From Cenarchaeum sp. SB0675_bin_21 (GTDB lineage Archaea > Thermoproteota > Nitrososphaeria > Nitrososphaerales > Nitrosopumilaceae), in NCBI GenBank assembly GCA_009843815.1, contig VYCS01000005.1:1-64000 (forward strand): 64,000 nucleotides of DNA, given 5' to 3'. This document shows positions 52,244 to 60,517 of this stretch, piece by piece; position 1 is the stretch's first letter, and each line of letters opens with the position of its first letter. The notes under the pieces are model-generated. The model worked only from the letters and a program-made list of their open reading frames with translations, was not told the origin of the DNA and searched no databases. Both the position numbers and the translations under genes were made by a program.

Positions 52244-53152
52244 ATGAGTATTCATCCAAGTGATATAGTCTGGTTTGATGGTAGATTCATGAATCGTAAA
52301 GATGCCTTGGTACCTGTCACCACTCACGCCCTTCACTATGGTACATCTGCCTTTGAGGGAATACGGGCGTATTGGACCGGGGATAACCTGTATGTCTTTC
52401 GATTATATGATCATATAAAACGTCTGCGCAGATCAGGTGCATTCTACAAGATGGCATTACACTATACTGATGAGCAACTAACCGATGCCATAACCGGTAC
52501 GTGCAGTAAGAACAACCTACAACAGAATACGTATATTCGACCACTATACTTTGTGGGGGAATGGGGCATTCATCTGGAGATTGACAAGAGCGCCCCCATA
52601 ATATCTGCAGTTATAGCATTTCCGCTACAGAGTATATTTGATGGCGATGGCATAGACGTGAGCATATCATCATGCCGTCGCCTCAATGATCAATTCCTGC
52701 CAACTCAGGCAAAGGTGGGCGGCAACTATCTAAACTCTATAACGGCCACCATGGAGGCAAAGATGGCCGGCTACGATGAGGCAGTCATGCTGGACCTACA
52801 TGGAAATGTAAGTGAGACTCCCGGAGCCAACATATTTCTGGTTCAGGATGGCGATCTTATAACCCCCGACAAAGCATCATCTGCTCTTGATGGTATAACT
52901 CGGGATACTGTGGACTATTTGGCAGCACAGGAAGGCATACGTACCATATATAGACGCGTAGCTCCCAGCGAGTTGTACCTATCTGATGAGGTATTCATGG
53001 TGGGCACTGCTGCGGAGGTGACTCCCATAAAGAGCGTGGGTGGCAGACCGATAAATCGTGGCAAGATAACTGAACGTATAAAAGAGATGTATGCAGATGC
53101 GGTGTCTGGTCGCCGCCAGGTTCCTGATGGGTGGCTTACACCCGTATACTGA
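52244..53152 (+). CDS. ilvE: Branched-chain amino acid aminotransferase (fold-type IV PLP)
   Basis: The 302-aa protein shows the class IV signature: IVWFDGRFMNRKDALVPV, THALHYGTSAFEGIRAY, the PLP Lys in FLPTQAKVGGNYLNSI and the EVFMVGTAAEVTPIKSV phosphate-binding region. It transfers the amino group between branched-chain keto acids and glutamate. Its stop overlaps the start of the Gfo/Idh/MocA gene. Confidence 0.92.
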   Translation: MSIHPSDIVWFDGRFMNRKDALVPVTTHALHYGTSAFEGIRAYWTGDNLYVFRLYDHIKRLRRSGAFYKMALHYTDEQLTDAITGTCSKNNLQQNTYIRPLYFVGEWGIHLEIDKSAPIISAVIAFPLQSIFDGDGIDVSISSCRRLNDQFLPTQAKVGGNYLNSITATMEAKMAGYDEAVMLDLHGNVSETPGANIFLVQDGDLITPDKASSALDGITRDTVDYLAAQEGIRTIYRRVAPSELYLSDEVFMVGTAAEVTPIKSVGGRPINRGKITERIKEMYADAVSGRRQVPDGWLTPVY

Positions 53153-54078
53153 TGATTCGCACCGTTCTAGTGGGTGTTGGTGGCTGGGGCAAGAATCATG
53201 CCCGTGTACTCCATGACACCGGAACACTCACTGCAATCTGTGATGCAGATGATACACTAGCAGAGCAGTTTGGTGCACAATATAAGGTGCCCTACTATAC
53301 TGATGTGCAAAACATGCTGTATGGCGAGTCATTTGATGCGGCCATAGTGGCCACACCCACAAAGACACATTTTCAGATAGGCAAGATGCTATTGCAGTCC
53401 AAAAAACATCTGTTACTGGAGAAACCATTCACATACGAACCTGCAGAGGGTCGTGAACTACAATCTATGGCAAAAAAGGCAGGGGTAATTCTTACATGCG
53501 GTTACATAGAGCGATTCAACCCGGCCATTCAGACTACACGCAATATAATACAGGACAAGACTCATGGGGATATCGCCCTTCTGGAGTTTCATCGTGAGAG
53601 CAACATACCTGTACACATAAAGGATGTGGGTATAATACATGATACCGCCGTACATGATATAGATACGGCAAACTGGCTCTTTGATCAGATGCCTCAAGTC
53701 GTTTTTGCCCGGGCCGGCCATATACGTCACACCCACGAAGACTTTGCCACCGTAATGTTGGGATATGCTGACAACCGCACCGCCATACTGGCCTGCAACT
53801 GGCTCTCCCCGGTCCGCTCCCGTATGTTTCGCGCAGCCCTTACAGATGCCATTATTACAGGCGACTTTATAACAAGACACGTACAGATAAACGACAAGAC
53901 CGCACCCGTCACAGAAGGTGAACCATTAAAACGTGAGATTGACTCATTTTTAGAGGCCATAAAGACAAACTCTGAACCTGTTGTAACTGCCCATCAAGCC
54001 ATATCTGTCAGTGAGATAGCCAAAGCTGCGCTTTTATCTAGCCAACGTGGAGTTCCCATATACTTGGATTTGCGATGA
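53152..54078 (+). CDS. Gfo/Idh/MocA-family oxidoreductase
   Basis: The ATG at 53152 overlaps the ilvE TGA. The 308-aa protein begins with a Rossmann motif (IRTVLVGVGGWGKNHARVL), then has the catalytic-region EKPFTYEPAEG (the EKP motif) and CGYIERFNPA. HDTAVHDIDTANWLF supplies the later Asp/His residues. Family members oxidise sugars or nucleotide sugars with NAD(P). It is co-transcribed with ilvE and trm112; the functional link is not obvious. Confidence 0.88.
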   Translation: MIRTVLVGVGGWGKNHARVLHDTGTLTAICDADDTLAEQFGAQYKVPYYTDVQNMLYGESFDAAIVATPTKTHFQIGKMLLQSKKHLLLEKPFTYEPAEGRELQSMAKKAGVILTCGYIERFNPAIQTTRNIIQDKTHGDIALLEFHRESNIPVHIKDVGIIHDTAVHDIDTANWLFDQMPQVVFARAGHIRHTHEDFATVMLGYADNRTAILACNWLSPVRSRMFRAALTDAIITGDFITRHVQINDKTAPVTEGEPLKREIDSFLEAIKTNSEPVVTAHQAISVSEIAKAALLSSQRGVPIYLDLR

Positions 54079-54341
54079 ACAGAAGACTACTAGACATATT
54101 GGCCTGTCCCATGGACAAACACTACCCGTTGGAGCTATATGGCGATGACAACTCCGATACCATACAGACTGCTCTGTTGTATTGTACAGAATGTGGCCGG
54201 TTCTATGTTGTCGATGGCGGCATACCCATACTGCTCCCCGACGATCTTCGAGACAGAGATGCCGAAATAAATGTAATAAAAAATATACCCAATCTACCAG
54301 ACAAAATTACACTACACGGCAAGCCTTGGAAGATCACTTAA
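54075..54341 (+). CDS. Trm112-family methyltransferase activator
   Basis: The 88-aa protein matches Trm112: MNRRLLDILACPMDKHYPLE at the start, a zinc-site CTECGRFYVVDGGIPILLPD in the middle and a closing helix. Trm112 binds and activates tRNA, rRNA and release-factor methyltransferases. It overlaps the preceding gene by ATGA and converges with the small membrane protein gene by 8 bp. Confidence 0.88.
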   Translation: MNRRLLDILACPMDKHYPLELYGDDNSDTIQTALLYCTECGRFYVVDGGIPILLPDDLRDRDAEINVIKNIPNLPDKITLHGKPWKIT

Positions 54342-54528
54342 AGATATATCTTGTCAGTCTGACTAGTATGAACACCCACAATATCACCAAAAGTATGGCT
54401 ACCCCTCCCTTTACCACTGCATTTATGCTGTATGCGCCCAAATCCAATGGTCCTAGTACTGTGACGGCCAGACCTCCACCTATTATTATCAGGCCCCACA
54501 TGCCACCCAAAAATGCATAAATCCTCAT
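54334..54528 (-). CDS. Small two-helix membrane protein
   Basis: The 64-aa product is almost entirely hydrophobic, with two helices (FLGGMWGLIIIGGGLAVTVL and VVKGGVAILLVILWVFILV). Its start overlaps the stop of the GT4-family gene by one base, so it is the last gene of the replication/transferase operon. The function is unknown; it may partner the phosphosugar transferase. Confidence 0.6.
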   Translation of the reverse strand: MRIYAFLGGMWGLIIIGGGLAVTVLGPLDLGAYSINAVVKGGVAILLVILWVFILVRLTRYIFK

Positions 54529-55514
54529 TATATCATCATCATTATACCTGATATTATAGCCAGAATGGCCGCAAAGACACTCAACTTTAGTATCTGTCTT
54601 ACTACGCCGCCCTCACTCAAGGGCCCCTGCCGCAGTATTAGACGCACCAAGGTTATTGGGGCTTGTGGATCACCTGTATCATGTAGTATCATGTCATCAT
54701 CGCGATATACGGGACTGCGTTTTATCTGGCGGTGCTCTACTATCCTCCTTACACTATACAGAAAGAAGAATGAGTTTGCTATGGCCGGCAGCAAGGCAAC
54801 AGCAGCTACGACCTCCACTCCTCCGTATATGGCTACGCAACCATAGGTGACTCCCAATACCAAGACTCCCGAATCTCCTGGAAATATGCGACTTGGCATA
54901 CGGTGATACTTGTAGAATGCCAAAGATGCCGCTACCAAAATAATACACAGTCCAAATGCCTCCCAGCGCCCTAACAGTGCCAGTATGATGGCAACGGCCA
55001 CACCTGCAATTATCATGTATCCGCTGGCCACACCATTCATTACATCTATGGAGTTTACCGTGTTTCCCATTATTGGCATCATGACCAGTATGACTCCAAT
55101 GTATAGTATGGGTATATTCACAGTACCAAAGAGAGGAAACTCCAAGTCTGTACTGTATTGGCCAAATAACACCAATGGTATGGCTGCTACCACCAGTAAT
55201 GCGGGTTTGAACCAGCCGGGCATCACCTTGAGATCGTCCACATACCCTATGATGCATGCCATGACTATGGTCGGTACAGTTGCCAGGACCGCCAGCTGAC
55301 CCGTTCCCAGATATAGTGCTATGATCCCACCTACTATGCCTGCCAATATGGCCGGACCTCCAGGCCGAGCCACCATTATGTTATCTTTTTTGTTTACATC
55401 AGGTACATGCATGTTCTTTTTGTTTAGTATGGATATCAGTGGGGGTGTTATACCATACACTATACCAAATGATATGCATCCGCCAACTATTATGGTCAAA
55501 AAGTCTGCCGTCAA
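54528..55514 (-). CDS. GT4-family UDP-sugar:dolichyl-phosphate phosphosugar transferase (MraY/WecA-like)
   Basis: The 328-aa polytopic protein has family motifs: VPDVNKKDNIMVARPGGPAI, the Asp-rich IIGYVDDLKVMPGW (Mg-binding DD), NSIDVMNGVASGYMIIAGVA and FPGDSGVLVLGVTYG. About ten membrane helices are visible. Such enzymes load the first sugar-phosphate onto a polyprenyl phosphate, starting N-glycan synthesis, which would modify the S-layer and other surface proteins. It overlaps the hel308 stop by four bases. Confidence 0.9.
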   Translation of the reverse strand: MTADFLTIIVGGCISFGIVYGITPPLISILNKKNMHVPDVNKKDNIMVARPGGPAILAGIVGGIIALYLGTGQLAVLATVPTIVMACIIGYVDDLKVMPGWFKPALLVVAAIPLVLFGQYSTDLEFPLFGTVNIPILYIGVILVMMPIMGNTVNSIDVMNGVASGYMIIAGVAVAIILALLGRWEAFGLCIILVAASLAFYKYHRMPSRIFPGDSGVLVLGVTYGCVAIYGGVEVVAAVALLPAIANSFFFLYSVRRIVEHRQIKRSPVYRDDDMILHDTGDPQAPITLVRLILRQGPLSEGGVVRQILKLSVFAAILAIISGIMMMI

Positions 55515-57580
55515 CGTCCCGCTTTTATGGATTTGGCCATCCTCAAACCAACCTTACATATGGCTTGTATCTTTTCCAGCGGCATATCTTTGATATCTGA
55601 AACACTCCGGACTCCCACCCTGTATAAGGCCCGCGCCCGCACCCTGCCCACATTTCTGACCTGTACCAGAGGCACTAATTCATCCCGCACACCATTCATT
55701 ACGCGTATGCGCAGCTCCTCCAACTCACTCTGCGCATGACCTGTCTTGGCGTATCGTGCCAACTCTGCCATACATCTTAGTAGCCAACGGCTCATCTCTA
55801 CGGCCCGTCGTATATCTCCAGACTCCAAACTGTAATTCTCGGCTATGCTCTTCTCGGTCTCTTCTTCTATCCAACCGTATAGTCCTAGCAGTGATCGGGA
55901 TATGTCATCTGAGTATACATCCTCCTCTATCAGCTCGCTTCTATGTGTCTCTAAGAATGCGTGAACCGCCTCGAACTGATCACTTAGTTGACCCATCTTT
56001 GGAAAGAACTCCTCACTCTCAGATATTGCGTGCAGAAATCCCAGAGTATTCTTTCTCTTTTCATGCGACTTTTTTATCACACGTAAAAACCCGCTGGCCG
56101 TATGGGGCTTTATGTAGAGCTTGCTGGTGAGCTCTCCTAGTTTTGTAGCTGCATACCTGTTTTTATCTAATGTATCTATCATCTTTAGATTGTACAGACC
56201 TTCTAAATCATAGTCGACCTCTATATCGCCGTAGATGCCGCCCAATGTACCATCAAAGAACTCGTTTATCTGTTGTAATGTAATGCCTGGCTGTGACACA
56301 ATCAGGCTGAGGAGATGTATGTCCAGCTGACCGTATATCTGTGAGTGTATGGGCTCGGGCTCGCCGTGTATGTATGCATCTAGTATGTCATCAGCGTCTC
56401 TCTTTGCAACCACTACTGCCTCACCTATCTCATCGTACTGGGGCCTACCTGCCCTGCCACAGAACTGCTTGTACTCCATTACACTTATGCGCATCTTTCT
56501 TCCACGGTCTATGTCATATCTGGTTATATCTGATATTACCACCCTCCGAGCAGGCAGGTTTACTCCCGCCGCCAGAGTTGGCGTGGCCGTCAATATCTTG
56601 ATGTACCCTGCGCGAAAATGCTTCTCTATTATGTCCCGACATGTCGAGTTTAAGCCTGCATGATGGAACGCTACACCATCTTTTACCAGTTGTGAAAGAC
56701 GCACAATCAACTCTGTATCTTCATTTCCACTTAGTATGGAATCTGATATTTCATTTAATCTCTTTTTATCTATATTATTTAGCATCTTTCTTACGGCTCC
56801 TGCGGCTTTGGTTGCTTGGGAGGGTGCGCCCCGTCGTGTATTGACAAATATCAATGACTGGTGGCCACTCTTTACACTGTCCAAAGCCAAGTCTATGGCC
56901 AGTCCACGGGAACTTGTCTCTATCTGGGACTTTTTGTTGTTTGACCACCGTATTGTATGGCCCTCGCATACCCCTTCAGTCAGTTTGACCGGTCTCCAAC
57001 TGCTCTTTACCAATTTACAGTCCAACCATTGGGCTATCTCTTTGGCATTGGATATGGTAGCTGAGAGTCCAACAATCTGCCGTTTACCTCTTAGTCTGGT
57101 CAGCACCATCTCAAGGACCGGGCCTCTATGGACATCTCCGACTAGATGTATCTCATCGGTTATGACTAAATCTATACTGTCTACCCAGCCCTCGTCACGG
57201 CGAAGTGCCAAATCCATTCGTTCATTGGTCATACATAGTATGTTTCCCAACAGACGGTCACGAACATTCAGGTCTGCTATGGATATAGATGGTCTTATGG
57301 GGTCTGGCATACCTTTGAACTCATTGTACTTTTCGGCGGCCAATGCCTTTAGGGGACTCAGATATACAGCTTTGCGTCCCCCGCGCTTTAGCATGGACAG
57401 TAAGGCCAAGAGTGCAATCAGACTTTTTCCACTGGCTGTGGGTGCCGATACCAGTATGCTTTTGCCACCCATCAATCCTGCCTTTACGGCCATCCTTTGG
57501 GGCGGATAGAGCGTCTCTATACCATTGCTGTTCAAATGCGCAACTATATCATCTGGTATCTCTAGATCTCTGACCTTCAT
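55511..57580 (-). CDS. hel308: Hel308-type Ski2-like DNA helicase
   Basis: The 689-aa superfamily 2 helicase has the Q-motif-like YPPQRMAVKAGL, Walker A SAPTASGKSLIALLA, DEIH in LVITDEIHLVGD, SATISNAKE, TPTLAAGVNLPARRV and motif VI QFCGRAGRPQYDEIGEA. The C-terminal helix-hairpin-helix-like segment (VRARALYRVGVRSVSDIKD) is typical. Hel308 acts on stalled replication forks. It overlaps mcm by four bases and so is co-expressed with the replicative helicase. Confidence 0.92.
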   Translation of the reverse strand: MKVRDLEIPDDIVAHLNSNGIETLYPPQRMAVKAGLMGGKSILVSAPTASGKSLIALLALLSMLKRGGRKAVYLSPLKALAAEKYNEFKGMPDPIRPSISIADLNVRDRLLGNILCMTNERMDLALRRDEGWVDSIDLVITDEIHLVGDVHRGPVLEMVLTRLRGKRQIVGLSATISNAKEIAQWLDCKLVKSSWRPVKLTEGVCEGHTIRWSNNKKSQIETSSRGLAIDLALDSVKSGHQSLIFVNTRRGAPSQATKAAGAVRKMLNNIDKKRLNEISDSILSGNEDTELIVRLSQLVKDGVAFHHAGLNSTCRDIIEKHFRAGYIKILTATPTLAAGVNLPARRVVISDITRYDIDRGRKMRISVMEYKQFCGRAGRPQYDEIGEAVVVAKRDADDILDAYIHGEPEPIHSQIYGQLDIHLLSLIVSQPGITLQQINEFFDGTLGGIYGDIEVDYDLEGLYNLKMIDTLDKNRYAATKLGELTSKLYIKPHTASGFLRVIKKSHEKRKNTLGFLHAISESEEFFPKMGQLSDQFEAVHAFLETHRSELIEEDVYSDDISRSLLGLYGWIEEETEKSIAENYSLESGDIRRAVEMSRWLLRCMAELARYAKTGHAQSELEELRIRVMNGVRDELVPLVQVRNVGRVRARALYRVGVRSVSDIKDMPLEKIQAICKVGLRMAKSIKAGR

Positions 57581-59685
57581 GGAACTCTATTATAGTGCCC
57601 AGGCTTGGACTCATAAATCATTCCCGTACTCTTTATCTTGTCTAGGAACTGCCTGGCCTCCACACTATCGAACATGTTGGTCTTTGTTAGTTCATCCAGT
57701 AGTGCCTTTTCAGGAACCGGCTGTCTCTCATCACCTTCTAATGAACGCAATATATCTATGAATGCCTGCTGTTTGTTTACCTGTGTGCTACCTTTACCGT
57801 ATAGCGTCCGGACATCCACCGTATTTGCACTAGCATCATATCCGGCTTCGGTCAACATCGAATCCATTAGAAATATGGCGCGTGTAGCATCCTCCTCCTC
57901 CACCAAGTCTTTCATTAGTAGCCTGGCGCGCGCCGTCGCCAAACGTATGATTCCCTCTAGTTGTCTTGGCGTGGCCTGTATGTTTCCTGTATCCTGCTCA
58001 AAGTTACTGCGTACCTTTAGGTAATGATCAATTATCACCTTTACGGCCTCATCGGTGAGCTCGGGGGTGAATCTCTTTGCATATGCAACATACTTTGTCA
58101 GTATGTCCGGATCTATAATGTTGCGGTTGATGGAACGTCGACTATGATGCCGTGTTATGATATGTTTCGCTATACTCTTATCTTTGGCTGTGGTTGGTAT
58201 ATCCCGTATTATGTATATCAGGTCAAATCTAGTTAGTAATGGCAGGGGTATGTGTGCATTATCTACGATAGTCTTGAATGGATCATAACGGCCCCCCACC
58301 GGATTGGCTGCTGCTAGTATTGATGTGCGGGCATTTAGTGTGGCAACAATTCCTCCCTTTGCGATACTAGCTGACTGCTGCTCCATCACCTCATGTAAGG
58401 CTGAACGGTCCTCATTCTTCATCTTGTCAAACTCATCTATGCATACAAGTCCTTGATCCCCCAACACAACGGCCCCTGCCTCAAGCATGAGCATTCCTGA
58501 CTTGTCTTTTACCACTGCCGCAGTTAGCCCGGCCGCTGTACTGCCCCGACCACTGGTGTACAGCCCTCGGGGAGCTATGCGAGCGCAGAACTTTAGCATC
58601 TCGGACTTGGCGGTTCCCGGATCTCCCACCAAAAACACATTGATGTCGCCCCGGGTATTGGAGCCGTCCGGTAGCTGTCTTCGGTTGGAGCCCACCAGTA
58701 ACAGTACGATGGCCTCCTTGATGATCTCATGTTCGCTTATGTGCGGTGCAAAGGACTCTACGAGTCTTTCGTATATGCCTGGGCTGCGCACCAAACCTTG
58801 AATTATCTTCTCCTCTTCAGGTGATATCTCTTCGCGTTCCATCTTGCGGGATGTCTTTGTTCCCCGTCCTCCCAGAAATTCAATATTGTTTCCCTCTATT
58901 CTAAGACGGTGTAGTCCACTACGACCCTGGGAGACTCCGCGGACGGGCTCTTGCTCTATGCGAACTATGCCTGTCAGAACAATTCGGTCACCAGGACGTG
59001 CATTGTCCACCAAATCCTGCTTTATGTTTACATCAATATAATGGGGAATCTGGCCCGGAGGTAGATCTTCGGGCAACTCTTGCAGGCGCAGTATCTGAAA
59101 ATCAATAAAGTCACTCTCTTTGAAGCTCATCTCTAAATTCCGATGCTTGCAGTCAGGGTTGGAACAGACTGTCGGTGCATCCACTGACATGCCTTGTGTT
59201 GTAGTTGTAGTTGTACTGTGCCCATCTGGACATTTGAAGACAAGCTTCTTTGCCAGCGGCTTTATCTCGGATGCCCGAACTACCATGCCCGAGACACTTG
59301 TAATACGTGATATGGTCTCGGAGTTTATCTCTCGTAGGCTTCTGTGTAAGGGAAAGTTGGCTATACGGGCGCGTATGGCGCCATGTATGCTCTCAGCATA
59401 TCCGGGAAACCGTGTCCTTAGGACCTCGCCTATTGCCTGCGAAAAGGCATTAAGTATGCGGTCCGGCTCTGTGTGAAAGAACCTTTCTATCTTTGGCTCC
59501 TCTACTAGATCATTATAATTTATAACTATATACTTTGAACTCTTGGGCATCATGCCGTCTATCTGCTCTAGATACTTGTAGTTATTGTTTACATCCTTGT
59601 GATGTGTCAGGAACATTCGAACCTCATCGGCTAGGCCATCTTCTGTATACTCGGGCTCCTCTGATATGATATCACTCATCGGCAC
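57577..59685 (-). CDS. mcm: Replicative helicase MCM
   Basis: The 702-aa AAA+ protein has an N-terminal zinc region (CPDGHSTTTTTTQ ... CSNPDCKHRNLEM), Walker A GDPGTAKSEMLKF, the MCM motif GRGSTAAGLTAAVVKD, Walker B LVCIDEFDKM and the arginine-finger LTRFDLIYII. A winged-helix domain forms the C-terminus (PEKALLDELTKTNMFDSVEA). The zinc region shows a His in place of one Cys, as in several archaeal MCMs. It unwinds DNA with GINS and Cdc45-like partners. It overlaps the GINS gene by 14 bp. Confidence 0.94.
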   Translation of the reverse strand: MPMSDIISEEPEYTEDGLADEVRMFLTHHKDVNNNYKYLEQIDGMMPKSSKYIVINYNDLVEEPKIERFFHTEPDRILNAFSQAIGEVLRTRFPGYAESIHGAIRARIANFPLHRSLREINSETISRITSVSGMVVRASEIKPLAKKLVFKCPDGHSTTTTTTQGMSVDAPTVCSNPDCKHRNLEMSFKESDFIDFQILRLQELPEDLPPGQIPHYIDVNIKQDLVDNARPGDRIVLTGIVRIEQEPVRGVSQGRSGLHRLRIEGNNIEFLGGRGTKTSRKMEREEISPEEEKIIQGLVRSPGIYERLVESFAPHISEHEIIKEAIVLLLVGSNRRQLPDGSNTRGDINVFLVGDPGTAKSEMLKFCARIAPRGLYTSGRGSTAAGLTAAVVKDKSGMLMLEAGAVVLGDQGLVCIDEFDKMKNEDRSALHEVMEQQSASIAKGGIVATLNARTSILAAANPVGGRYDPFKTIVDNAHIPLPLLTRFDLIYIIRDIPTTAKDKSIAKHIITRHHSRRSINRNIIDPDILTKYVAYAKRFTPELTDEAVKVIIDHYLKVRSNFEQDTGNIQATPRQLEGIIRLATARARLLMKDLVEEEDATRAIFLMDSMLTEAGYDASANTVDVRTLYGKGSTQVNKQQAFIDILRSLEGDERQPVPEKALLDELTKTNMFDSVEARQFLDKIKSTGMIYESKPGHYNRVP

Positions 59686-60184
59686 CCACTCTCTTCTTTA
59701 GGGTCTCGCCTTCCCGGTTTATGGACTCGAAGAATATCCGCTCCTCTATACTTATGCGGGATTTTATGTCCGCGGTCAGTCTTGTGGAGTCGGCTAGTCG
59801 CACTATCTTTCCCCGCCGCATTCTGAACAGTCCGATCATCATGCTCTCAACACCATCCCGGTCTCGCTGTCGCAGTTTGTTCATCTGGCTTTGCAGTCGT
59901 ATATAGAATAAATCATCTAGTGTGGCTAGTTGATACTCTCCAACCATCTGCTCTTTTACAGTAGCCTGCTTCAATTCGGTTATGGTGTCGGGCGTATCTA
60001 ATGTAGCCATCTTATTCTCTTCAAGTATCTCTCCGACCCATATGGGAATGTTGATGACCTCGCCCTCTTTTCCACTTATTTCAGTGTCGCCCACCTTTAG
60101 GTTGATACTCTGTTGTAGTGTGGTCTTTACATCATCTAGAGAGTACCCAATCTTGTGTAGCTCTTGAATATCTTCTCCCCACAT
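59672..60184 (-). CDS. GINS complex subunit, Gins23-like
   Basis: The 170-aa protein has a small beta-rich N-terminal part (INLKVGDTEISGKEGEVINI) and a helical core starting IPIWVGEILEENKMATL. The order (B-domain first, A-domain second) is the Psf2/Psf3 (Gins23) order and not the Gins51 order. The helical core ends RRGKIVRLADSTRLTADIKS. GINS activates MCM. It is the first gene of the minus-strand operon, with AT-rich promoter sequence upstream of 60184. Confidence 0.8.
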   Translation of the reverse strand: MWGEDIQELHKIGYSLDDVKTTLQQSINLKVGDTEISGKEGEVINIPIWVGEILEENKMATLDTPDTITELKQATVKEQMVGEYQLATLDDLFYIRLQSQMNKLRQRDRDGVESMMIGLFRMRRGKIVRLADSTRLTADIKSRISIEERIFFESINREGETLKKRVGADE

Positions 60185-60517
60185 GATATATCATCTTAGT
60201 ATTTGTATATTACATATCTTGTAAAGAAAATTTGTTTTATTTGTCAAGTTATTTAGTACGGTATATTATCGTATAAATCTTTGCTATACATAGGAACCGG
60301 TAACTTGTTGTGTGGTGGCTAGGGGTGCTAAGTATCACGGCAATTCGCAGGACGTCCAGTGGACTGTCCGTGTATGCTCTTCTCGTATAGTTTGGCCGAC
60401 GATGCTAACCAAATTATATAATTAGTTCATGAGACAGCAGCAAAGTTTCTGCAATATCCGTTCCGAGTCAAGCTAAGCGCAGGATCATTTTTATAGTGAT
60501 AACATGATAATGCGCAC
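60185..60517. other. Divergent intergenic region between GINS and giant Cache protein
   Basis: These 333 bp hold the two divergent promoters. 60200-60290 is AT-rich. A GGAC-GTCC ... GGAC-TGTCC hairpin lies near 60351-60370. A 42-codon plus-strand frame near 60303-60427 has weak protein-like character but no clear start, so it is not called. Confidence 0.45.
60488..60495 (+). promoter_or_regulatory. Putative TATA box of the giant Cache protein gene
   Basis: TTTTTATA is about 25 bp upstream of the ATG at 60518. This spacing favours 60518 over the internal ATG at 60539 and implies a leaderless transcript. Confidence 0.5.

Noticed and set aside
56736-57509. 257-codon plus-strand frame opposite hel308
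   Set aside because: It is antisense to a well-conserved helicase and shows no recognisable protein features.
60185-60517. Replication origin next to GINS/MCM
   Set aside because: No cdc6/orc1 gene and no set of repeated origin-recognition boxes were seen; AT-richness alone is explained by two promoters.
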